This document shows, in pieces, positions 34,601 to 46,600 of a stretch of DNA of 64,000 nt (the first letter of the stretch is position 1; the number at the start of each line of letters is the position of its first letter). The DNA lies in NCBI RefSeq assembly GCF_015706575.1, contig NW_024037074.1, positions 4,340,001-4,404,000 on the forward strand, read 5' to 3'. Origin of the DNA: Patiria miniata (Eukaryota; Echinodermata; Asteroidea; Valvatida; Asterinidae). The notes beneath the pieces were generated by a model. The model saw only the letters and a list, made by a program, of their open reading frames with translations. It was not told the origin of the DNA and made no database searches. The position numbers and the translations under genes were made by a program.

Positions 34601-37600
34601 TGTAATTTTCAGAAATGAACTAGTTTGGGGGTTAGTATAATAGATCAAACACTGTTGCATTGACATGTTGGAAGTATTGTGTTCGAAAATCCTGGAAAAA
34701 CCAAGGAAAACTAAAATGTTCAAGTAGTCTGGTTCCCTGACTCCACTAAAGATGAAATGGATTTTAAAAAATGCCGGAAAATTGTAAAGTAAGGGAACCA
34801 GTCTAGCTGACGTGCACCCGTTCATGAACATGTAACCAACAGCAAACAACATTTGGACTGAAAAGAAAAGGTAAATTCGGAGCAGTAGTGCCATAATTTT
34901 ACAGGATGCTTTAGACTGTAATTTACCAACATCCTAGTAAGGTATTTCGTAACAACTTGGTAGTTTTATTTTTCGATGTTTGCAAATGTTGTATTTTCCC
35001 TTTAACGCATATCTATAATCAATTGGTGTTCAATAAAAGTGAATTATCAACGCACGTGCAGTGCAATATTTACTAAAATGGGAAGAATCATTATTCTTGT
35101 GCACAAACATAATCAGTTGATAATCCTCATAAATGTCCTCTTAGTTTCGGCATAGAGCTTTCGGCCAGGATAACATGATGTGCTCAGTTATTGCATGGAG
35201 GAATAGTCATTGTCAGTCAGTGTGTTATCTTGTCTAGAACTGCACAAATCGCCTGAGGTGGCTATCTTGCAATGTACAGTTGTCCATCATGCATCACTTG
35301 TGTCCTAACTTTGTTACTGCCCTGCCTGAAAGTTTGCTCTCTGTGCCTTTTGCTTTACTGAGGGTTACTGGCAACTTTCAACGGCTTGGATTCTTCCTTA
35401 TTTTATAGCTCAGTATCGACGCCAAAGAGTATTTATATCGCATTTCTAGCCTCGCTTTTATTCCAAGTTGTCTTTTCTGCGTAAAGAGCATATTGGCAAC
35501 CTCTAATACTCGAGTGAACGTATAAGAGTTGCCATTCTGGTTCAATAAGTCATTCAAAAATCCATGCATCTCATATGGTTTTTGTTTTTGCTTTAAATAA
35601 ATGTATGTATCAAGAATATCGTACAAAAATGAAGCAGAACTGCGTAGCACTCTAGATAAGTATATAGGATGAAAATAAGTTAAAGCAGTGCTCACCAGGA
35701 ATATTGGAGCTGAATTTTCGGCCTGACTAGGCCTTCATCAAACTCCCTGCTCCCAGTCCAACTCCCAGCTTAGATGAAGGCCTAGTCAGGCCGAAAATTC
35801 AGCTCCAATATTCCTGGTGAGCACTTTTACTCAGTTTCATCAAATAAACGTATCAATAATATTTGCATTTATTTCTGTCCCTGCGACTGTTCCATAGCGT
35901 TGTACGTGTGACTACGGAGGGGGTTGTTTCGCATGTTTACCATTAGGTGGTTACTTAACAGTCTGAGATGTAGCTCTGATAACTCCTTCAGTTTTAGCAG
36001 GAAGTATATAGGCGCATTTCAAATTAGAAGCCAACACGAGGCCGTCAGTGCTCAGCCATCGCACGGCCTTTCCCCTTTTTCTTTCGTCAATCGTCACCAA
36101 CAAAGAGTGCTGGGATGCTCGCGGTTTCAATACTAGTCCGGAATTTGTCTTTTGATAATCACGCCGTCGTCGGTTCATTTTGCTGGGTCCTTAATTCCCA
36201 CACTTAATTGTGTGTGTGAGTTTGTTTCTGCATTCCATAGGGGACGTTGAACAATAGAGGACAATAGGGTCCCCAATTCCCGAAGGTCTCCAATTTACGA
36301 TCATGCACAAAACATAAGGGAGGTCGTCTTAAAAAGTTAGAGTACAAACAAAAGAGGGACAATAGGGGGTCCCCGATTGCAGGCAAATACACACGTGTGT
36401 GCTCTTGTATGGCTTTACGATCGAGGAAAGACACACAAAGGGAGAAGAAAAGATCCTTTCAGTCCTCGATCGTTGGGTCTTTCGTTGAAAACGGTCCTCG
36501 ATCTTACGGATATGTGCTTAGACTATGGGATTGTTATATGAGAGGGACAAAGGGAAACACAAAGCATTGTCCTCGGGCGTATAGACATTCATGACTATGT
36601 GTGTGTTAGTGTGTTTTGAATATATTTTTATCCAATGTATTCCTCTCGTTTTCAGGTAGCTCAGTCAACCCCTTCGTCAACAACAACATGGAGGGCAGCC
36701 AACAGAAGCTGACCTTCGAGGAGCAAATTGGCCACAGGAAACCCAGCAAGGTGTACATGGCCATCCTGATAGTACTGGTTTTGGCAACGATTGCGGTGCT
36801 AGTGCCTCTAGGTAGGCCTATATTTAGACACAACAAAATGAGCCACACGTCTGCCCATTTTGGATAAGACCTAAAAACCTTATATTTATTGTTACGGGGA
36901 ATGGCACCTTAGGGGGATATTCCCATAGGGTTGTGCACACAATTTGTCCAACTTTAATTACCCCTAACCCCAATTTCCCTTATCCTACGCTCACGAATTC
37001 TGGTATATTACGTTTTGGGCCATGAGCAATCGATCTAGCCTATTTGCGACAATAACGTTTTTGCCTCTCGATAGGAGTTACGTTGTGACATTATTAGGGA
37101 GACATTGAAATGTCTCCTTAATGTCTGGTGTCTCCCTAAGGTATAAGTATGACGAAAAATTTCTCATTATGGGTACATTAACAGGAATTACCTTATTACA
37201 TGTATTATGTAGCCTATATGTAGCCGATAGTCTACATAATATTATGGCACATGTATCTTTACTCTCTCATTTCGTCAAACTTGGTTATATGAACCACCGT
37301 TTTGATGTGAATTCGCAAGAAAAAATAAATCACGATCGATTTTACTTGAATACACAGCAAAAACTGATGTAGCTAGCAATTGAACACTTCAGTCTAAACA
37401 CAATCTTGCTGTCAGTGTGTTAATCTGTTTATAAACACTAAACATGTTTGAGTATTGATGGATAATGTTTAGCATTTGAACACTGATGTTTAGGAATTGG
37501 ACACGGAATGTTTAGCTTCTAACATGTTTACAAAATGATAGCAAGATTGTGTCAAGTTGCTGACACACTTTTTGCAGAGTACTTTATTAACTTTAATTTG

Positions 37601-40600
37601 GGTGTGCCCTAATAATTAAAAAAAAAATGTAAAACCATTTGGGCCTTTGATATTACAGCAAATTAATTAATACTGTTAAAAGACTGAATTACATGACTAG
37701 GTGACTACGTGCGTACATCTAAAACATAAACTTGTACAAAAATGACAGTAAAAAAAAGTTAAAAAAAACACTAGAGTTGTGATGGACATGTATGAGAGTT
37801 GTTATATGGAAATGCACAACCCAGTTTTTCACCCGATCAGATTAAAAAGAATAACTCAAACGGCCGTAGAATCAACAATATTCGTTGGGCCATTAACCGT
37901 AAGAGGACATTGTTTTGTTCCGGGGTTATCACTGATATCTGCTCTGTTGGTGTCTTGTGCCATAGTTGTGATCGTTCTGGAGAGAAACGAGCTGGCCAAG
38001 GAGGTGGCTGAATTGAAGTCAGCCCATACGCCCCAGACTTGTACATCGCAGCAGTGCATCAAGTCAGGTATAATAACGATTCCATGTAATATATTTTGAA
38101 TGTTATCGTCTTCATCGGGCATCTCATTCGCTGAGTGCTGACAACCAGGTGCGGCGGAACCGGGGGGGGGGGGGCTGGGGGCACTCCCCCCCCCCCCCCG
38201 ATTTACCCAAGTGCCCCTTATGCGTACAAAACTGGCCCTTAAATTTCGGATAATTTGTTTTCAGTAACCATTTTCCAAAATGGTATAGAGAGTTCTGATA
38301 TGAACAAGGAATATGAAAACCAAGCCCCTAAACCCTTACAATGCGTCCTGAAAATGAGCACATAATGAGTAGTTTGCTTTATGGCCGGTTTTGAAGAGCG
38401 CCTCTATTTTGGAGGATGGTATTTTGGCCGAAGGAAACCAACCCGTATATGCAACGATGAGAATATGTTGAAGACTTAAACGGAAGTAAATCTCCAAACC
38501 ATAATACGGTCATGCTCTGATCTCAACTAAATTGAGAGCTTCTACACGGGTCGGGACCAGAATTAAAAAGGGCAAAATATATTGCAAATGTATGACAAAA
38601 AAAAAGGAAGCCTGCGGAAAGAAAAAGGAGGGGCGAGGACGACACACTGGTTTATATTTTTACTTGGCCCAATAGTCCGTTATCATAACATTGGCAAAGC
38701 TTTATCTGCATTTAGAGAGTCGATCCGAGCAAAGAGGGCTGTATAGTGTATAATACCTATTTTGCCCGCCGAATTCCCCCTGGCCCTTCCATAAACTTCT
38801 CCATGTACAATTGACCGATGAGATACAATCAAGTCTCCCTCTCACCATAGAGCAAGGTCCTTGCTCTATGCTCTCACACACACTCTCTCTCTCTCTCTTC
38901 AAACTTGCTCGAGGGGTCCATAATATCATCAAAAGGCTCTTGATAAAGACACAATTGCACAGTGGGATCTGGCCATTCGGGACGCTCTATCGCATCTACC
39001 GGATGTCCTCTCAGTGATACTGTACGTGTTGTTAACCGCTAGAAGCGATACAGTGCCGCGACAATGCAGCCTCTTGAGAGGGCTTTCAAATTTGTTTTGT
39101 AGCAATTCCAACCTTATCATGCAGCTGCAGAGCTTCTATAATGCAATTCGCATACACTTTTCTTACAGATCAGCAATTTAAAATGTAGATGCCTCTCGTG
39201 CATTAAAGGACAATAACAAAGCGAGAGTATTAATGGAAAGATACTCAATGACAAACATCCTTATAATTTCGAAGCTGAAAACTCTGTTTCCTATTCAGTA
39301 CACCATGTTACCTTGTGACAACATGCCGACCGTGAGGCAAATGCCGGGCAACCAAAACACTTCATCATCATTTTGCGTGTTACTTGGCACATGTCAACAC
39401 TTTTAAACCATTCATGTTTCTAGGGATATAACTGGCGTGCATAAGAAAACCGTTCGCTGAAAGTTGGCATATAACGTGACCACAACCTTCAAATTTACAA
39501 AATGTTATATATGAAGTTTGTTCTTAAATATATTATAGATGAAGACCATGTTATATAGTATTATATACCATGGTACATAGTGTCCTGAAAATGTGCAGTG
39601 CAGCCAACAGGTTTGATCCAGGTTGTGATCAAGGAGGGGGATTTAGCTGCCGAGTGTTGGGGAGGGGTGAGGTAACAGGTATATGCTGTGTTTTTGGGCC
39701 TGCTCGATTTCCCTCCTTTTTTGCGGCCAAAAGATGGGGGGGGGATAGACCGCCACTACCTTTTTTTCTGGAACTCAAACTCCATGGTTCAATTTTTACG
39801 GACCAGTCAGAATGGAATTCCAATTATTTTTTGCGTCGGGGTACTTAAATCACGGAGAATGTCGAAAATTTCCTTATCAACCTAAGGCCGCATATATATC
39901 CGGAGGTGACTTTTTTATCCACGACTACGGGTGTTTTCTGCAACATGTCGATGTCATCATACTGAAGGCGTGGGCACAAAAAAATAGCCAATTTGGAACT
40001 CGGCCATTGTTTAACCTCCAAACATCTCCACCATCTTCTTGTCTGCAGCCGCCATCTGTCTCGACAGCATGAACCGGGATGCCGACCCCTGCGACAACTT
40101 CTTCGAGTACGCATGCGGGGGCTGGATCAAGCAAAAGGTTATCCCGGATGACAAGTCAAGCTACAGCGCCTTCACTGTGCTGAGGGAACAGGTGGAAATC
40201 AAATGCAAAGGTATACGAATATTCCTATTCGTTAGGCCAAGATCATAAACACTGGGTACTTTCGGACCCTTGATGGCAGCTAGTAGACACAGAAGCTAAG
40301 TCGAAATGCGCATAATCAGAATAACGATCTGCCAATAACAGCGCATGCGCCACACAGGGTGTCTCCAAACAAAGTGTCTCCAAACAAAGTACATGTATAC
40401 CTTTTTTATCCCCCTGGCTGTAAGCCGGAAGGGGATATTGCGATAGCGTATTCCTTCTGTGCGTATGTCTGTGCGTATTATGTCTGGTTAGGTTAACTCT
40501 TGTGAGCACGATAACTTGAGAAACACTTTACTTAGGAACTTAAAATTTGGTTTGTGGGTTATTCTTGGTAGTCTTAAGAAGCCTATTGCTTTTTGGGCCG

Positions 40601-43600
40601 ACAGGTCAAAGGTCAAGGTCACTATTGGTAAAACAAAAGAAATCTTGTCAACGCGATAACTTGAGAAATACTTTACTTAGGAACTTGAAATTTGGTTTGT
40701 GGGTTGTTCTTGGTAGTCTTAAGTAACCTTATGGCTTTTGGGGCCGACAGGTCAAGGTCAATATTGCTAAAACAATAGAAATATTGTCAGCACGTATGCT
40801 TAAGAAACACTTTACTTAGGAACTTCAAATTTGGTTTGTGGGTTGCTCTTGGTAGTCATATCAATTCAATGATTTTGGGGCCGACAGGTCAAAGGTCAAA
40901 GGTCACTATTGCTTACACAATATAAATCTTCCATTTTGGTTGGTTACACTGATGACTTAAAAAAAAAAACCGCCAGCATGCCAGGGGGATTGCGCAAGCC
41001 GCACTTGCAGTATTTTAAATGTAACTTATTAGACATGAACTGAAGCATTCTCCCTATCGCCACTTTTCCATCGTGCACAAACGCTGATTTTGACCTATTT
41101 ATCATAGAGGCCTTTTTTTGTTCTTTCGTCCATGACAATGACTAATGACATTGGTATAATTGGATACAGGATAACCTGGCCTTTCTACTTGTAGTTGCCT
41201 CTGTCTAAATTATTCAGTATATTTCCGATAATGTTGAGACATAGTCTGTTGACTGAATGTCTTGTATAAAACTGTGCATTCTCAAGCAGTCCCCGTTGTT
41301 TTGTAATGATAATCATGGTTAATGAGAGAGAAATGTAATCGTCTTACCAATCTTATATTTTTAACTATACGATTGCTATAGAACTGTTCGAGCGAGAAGG
41401 GAAGGAGGACGAGGCCAAACCCATCATCAGTGTCCGCAACATCTACAAGTCCTGCCTCGACCTAGGTAAGTGGAGACGGTTTTCAGAACTCACGTTATCA
41501 TTTTTTACTTTGATCTGTTTCTGTATTAGTAAAGTAACTAGCGTGATGCCGCGCTGTGCGCGGCACCCGCTAGCTCGGTGTCTTGCAAATGATTAGCGCG
41601 CCCTCACTTGACGTATTTTGAGACAGGTTTCGAAATGCATATTTATATCGTACGAATTCATTAATAACAACTTGGAGTAAAGTATATTATAAGTTCCGAG
41701 ACATGTGATAAAAAGTGTGACACTGAGCGTGTTGCTTTCCGGATACACTGCAAAAACTCTTAATTTCGGATTCAGTGTCAAATTATGCCTTTATCACATG
41801 TTTAATCTAAGACTTAATTTATATGTGTATTTAGCCTATCATTCGAAATGAACCCAATTGTAATCATTATTTACATTTTACACCATATGCTTGATGGTAC
41901 TAACATGCTTTTGTTGTGTCCTAAACATGTCACAGACACAAAACATGTCGTAGATTTAAAAAAGGTGGTTACAATTAAGTGTTTAGAAATGTCTTTTAAC
42001 AAGAAACACAGTTTTTGCAGCATGGTTTTTCTTTGACCTTTCTTCTGCCACGTAGATCGCATCAACGAGAGGAATTCCGAGCCCCTGTTGGATCTGCTGG
42101 TGACCGTGGGTGGCTGGCCAGTGCTTGGCAACCTAACGGGTGGCAACTGGGACCCAACCACCTTCCATTTTGAGACATTATGGGCCCTCCTGAATGGGAA
42201 GTACGGCTCAGACATGATCGTCTCCTCCTGGGTCAGCGTTGATGATAAGAACTCATCCAGTCACATATTAAAAGTAAGCTAATATCAATTTGAGGCCTTT
42301 GGGGTTTTAATAGAATTGTAGTTAATAGAGGGCAATTTCCTGAGGACATTGTCATCATTTTTTAAGCAAGCTTATTAGTGTGTCAAAAATTTGACAGCAA
42401 GGCAGGTATATAGGCCCTGTAATTCAGACTTCATAACAAGAGTAAGGTCAGAAGCTCTTCTGACCATGGCATCTACACTCTAACTCTAAAAGGTCTCGGG
42501 TCAGATTTGACCCGGAAGCCGGTTTCTATTATCGGCCTGCCACTTTCCCGGGTCAAAATGACACTTTCCGGGTCAAAGTGACACTTTTCCGGGTCAAAAT
42601 GACACTTTTACGGGTCAAAAGGACACTTTTACGGGTCAAAATGATACTTCCCTGTACTCATTTTCCGGGTCATTTTGACTCAGAAAAGTGTCATTTTGAC
42701 CCTGCGAAGTGTCATTTTGACCAGGAAAAGTGTCATTTTGACCCGGAAAAATTGTCATTGGCCCAGAAAAAAGGTTTCATTTGACCCAGGAAAATTGTCA
42801 TTTTGACCCGGTAATGTGTCGGGCCAAATATAACCCGGATTCTATGTCAAATCTTTTCTGATTTTTAGAAATTAACCGTTCCATTTGTAATTTTGTTTTT
42901 CTCCTGCAGCTTGATCAGCCGAGTCTTGGCCTAAGAAGCAGAGACTACTACCGGAACGTTGAATTTGAAGAGGTAAAATCAAATAACATTTACAAATACT
43001 ACGTAAAAAAATATCAACCCATTATCAGAGGGTCACCAGAAACCAGCCAGGTTTTTTTTCCCCATACCACTAATTCGCTATGGGCGTATACTGAAGCACC
43101 TTGAGTTGCAAGTCAGGTTTTCGGACTTTATTTCCCTTGAAAGAAAATCCTCCAAACCACAAATTGGTAAAAACAGAAGTAAAAAAGAAGAAATTTAAAA
43201 AAACCCACAATATTCCAATGGCAATCGATCTCACACCTCCAGATTTGTAATCTTGAACTGCAGGGGCTTGATCGAGGTGGTAGTTTTAACCATTGTATTT
43301 TTGCTTGTATAGCGCCCTCCAGTATAATTCTGTATTTAGAAGCAAATATGTAGTATTGAAAAATAAATCGCAAACCGGACGGGCATGTTACGATGACGAT
43401 GTATTACGCAACAAGTGGAAATACGAGATTTGTTTTTTAATCCAGCCTAACAGGTTATTAATGTATAATAGACATGGGCAATAATCTAACTTAGAAAAGC
43501 TATTGACGTTTTGATTTATATATAATCTTTAGAGGACCTTTAAGATAAAAAAAATGTTTCAAAATCGATCCCCCTTTCCAAAAATTTAAGGAGATTAGAG

Positions 43601-46600
43601 CAGTATTAAATAGTATTAGTTGCTGTCTCACTGAAAAGTTTAAGAAAATGCGACAAAACCACTACCAGTCATGCTTTTGTTTCCTGTTTTTTCCCCGTGG
43701 CGCCCCTTATATTGTCTTTTCAGGAAAGAGCGGCGTATTTGCAGTACATGGTAGACATCATTGTTGAGCTGGGCGGGGACGAAGCAGCGGCCAGATCAGA
43801 TATGTCTGACGTCATGACGTTTGAGACAGCCATAGCAAACGTAAGACCCAGCAACATTGGTCTCTAACCAATCACATGACAAGAATTTATTCAGGTGTTG
43901 CATACAAAAGATAATGAATATTTCACAGTCGTCAGGGTGGGTGAGGGATGAACTGTTCCATTCCACTCAGCTTTGCCTCGTGGAGCGGAACATCCATCAG
44001 AATTTATTCATCTGTTGTATACAAAATATCATGAATATTTTACAGTCGTCAGGGTGGGTGATGAAATGTTTCATTCCACTCTGCTTTGCCTCGTGGAGCG
44101 GAACATCCATTACTTTACAACCTCGTAAATTTTTTCTGACCATTGCACTCATACACATTAATTATTTGTATTTTATGTGTACGAAATGTAGCAATAATGA
44201 ATGCACTAAACTTTACTCGTACCCATTAACGTCAAACAAAAAAAATTGTCCTCTGACTCCAAATACCAAATACCAGTTCTTTCCGACATTACTTTTAGAA
44301 GCCAGTGCCCCTCCCCCCCCCAAAAAAAACCCCGCTCATTTTGAAATTGAAAAGCTCTTTAGCAAAGTAGCCAATTCACAATTCGACAATTTCTATTATT
44401 GGTGCCCATAGTTGCTCAGTGTATATCGACTAAACTGTTACAGCTAATATTTTTCTGGTCGAGACACATTTCCTTTTATAATACTCCGGGGTCTTGGTGG
44501 AATTTGTAAATAAATTATGCCACGATTTCATGACACATATTTCCATGTTCAGATGTCTATTCCGAAGGATGAGAGACGAGACAACGAGAAACTGTATAAC
44601 ATCTTCACTTTGGAAGAATTGAACGCAGCCTATCCGCAGGTAATTAGCCTATACCGAAGAAAATCTCCACATTCGAAGATTCGCGGTCTCGAATTTCATC
44701 TTTGTTTTTTTTGGTGGCCGCAAATATTATATAAAAGGTCCGTTTTCGTCAAAAACTGAACGTTTTTTCAAAAGTTCAACGTGAAGCAGCCCGCAAAAAG
44801 CTAGTGTAATCTTCGACATCTTGAAGACCATTATACAGGGTGTTTAAAAAAAAAGGAAACCCAACTTCAAAACATGAGTATGGACAGACGATATGTTTAC
44901 TAGCTATTAAACTGGTATCATCTGAAAGCATAATCTCTGTACAGTGGTGCTCAGTGATGCATGACCCTGGAAATGTAAACAAGGTATAACAGTTTTAAAG
45001 CCAGTAAACGTTTAGTCTGTCCGTACTGGTTCTTCAAAGTTGGGTTTCCTTTTTATTGAAACACCCTGTAGTTCTTCGTGAAGCTGGACATGTTTGCTGA
45101 AAGGAGATGTCTAGTAGGGGTTGGAGGCTGCAGTCACACTTTACTCTCACAATTCCAAAGAAAATTCACTCTACTCGAGTGAAACGTCACTTCCATCGAC
45201 TGTAATTTTTGGAAGAAAGAGGAAAACCGCAGCGTAATTTGGACTAATGGACATTGACCATACTAAATACATCACCCCAAAAACTGGAAGATCACGACGA
45301 GGACACAAAAAATAGACAGTTCCCACTCCACCAGGCCAGGACCGTCACATGTGCTTCTTCGTTTTTCCTAAGAATTCTTAAAAATCGGAATGACCTCCCA
45401 GACTCAACGATGGCAGTGCACCAACACAGACCCCTTTAAGAATGCTCTTTGTGACAAAACTTCGACCACTCTCACCACATCTCCAGTTTAAATTCCTCAG
45501 ATGGAATATTTTAGAGGGTTACCAACCAAGTACCAAGTACCAAGAAACAAGACACCAAACGTTTTTGAAGGAGATTCATTCAATCGACTAGATTGAGTTT
45601 TTACTCGGGTTTTCACTGGATTGACTCTTTTTTTAAGATTGCCTTTTATTTTAAGATCTACACTTAGGGTCAGTTCTACTCAAAATCGTCTATTCCCTGA
45701 TTTCGCTTTTTTGGATCTTGTATCTTTTTTCCAGATCAATTGGACACTGTTCTACGACCTTATCATGCCGGACAAAGTGAAGCCCATCTTGCCCACGGAG
45801 CGCATCGTCAACAAGGTGCCTTTGTACCTGAAGAACGTTACTGAGTGGCTGGTACGACAGGACAATAGGTAAGCAGTAATCTTTGTATCATTCATAAGAT
45901 GAATTTGCGTTGGGTGTTGTGATTTAATATTAGTTGTGCCCTTCACCGACGTATAAACACTGCATGTATACTCAGTGTGTTACCTCCCGAGTGGGAGCGA
46001 GCTCGGTGGTCGAGTGGTAAGACGTCTGCACTAGAAAGCAGGAGGCCGTGGGCTCGAGTCGCACCCGAGTAATTTTTTTTGTGAACTTTCACTCGGAAAG
46101 TAATACACTGAGTATACAGCGTTTATACCTCGGTGAAGGGCAAAACCTGAATACTAATCTTTGTATTCTTTCGGGTGATCAAACCCACAAATCCTCAAAA
46201 GTGCATGCACAGGCTGTGTGGCTCGGAATCATGCATGGAGTAGCCCCAAGGGCACAAAGTCGGCGAACAAAATGATGTTTAGTGATTAAAAAAAAGCTGG
46301 AAAGCAAACCCAAAAGAAGATGTTCATGGACAAATTGACGACGTCAGGCAGGAACTGAAAGTCCAATATCTACATGTGAGCCTGGGAAGAATTCGAATCT
46401 GGGCCGCAGAGGTGTGAGTCGAGATCAGCTGCACCAGTTGAGTTTCCTGGGCCTGTTAACGCTATCGCTTACACTGATGCATACTGTTCATGTTGTTGAC
46501 AATGTTTGGTGCTCTAACAGAAAAAAACATAGTGATCAACCACGGAAGGACTTAAATTGAACTAGGCTATAAATCTGGACAAATTCGTGCTTGTATTTTC

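Larger units (their letters stand above)
31660..36655. other. Intron 1 of neprilysin gene 1
   Basis: About 5 kb between the tail exon and the membrane exon. Contains the antisense ORF at 32516, repeats at 33470, 34571 and 35687, and a stretch at 36230-36500 with repeated GACAATAGGG..CCCC and CCTCGATC strings. Confidence 0.7.

Noticed and set aside
38842-38870. Palindrome CATAGAGCAAGG / CCTTGCTCTATG as a regulatory site
   Set aside because: Similar ACCATAGAGC strings near 14105, 20398 and 27370 suggest a minor repeat fragment; nothing ties it to a gene.
43857-44411. 184-codon plus-strand frame after neprilysin exon 8
   Set aside because: It covers a tandem duplication in intron 8 and low-complexity sequence; duplicated residues explain the length.
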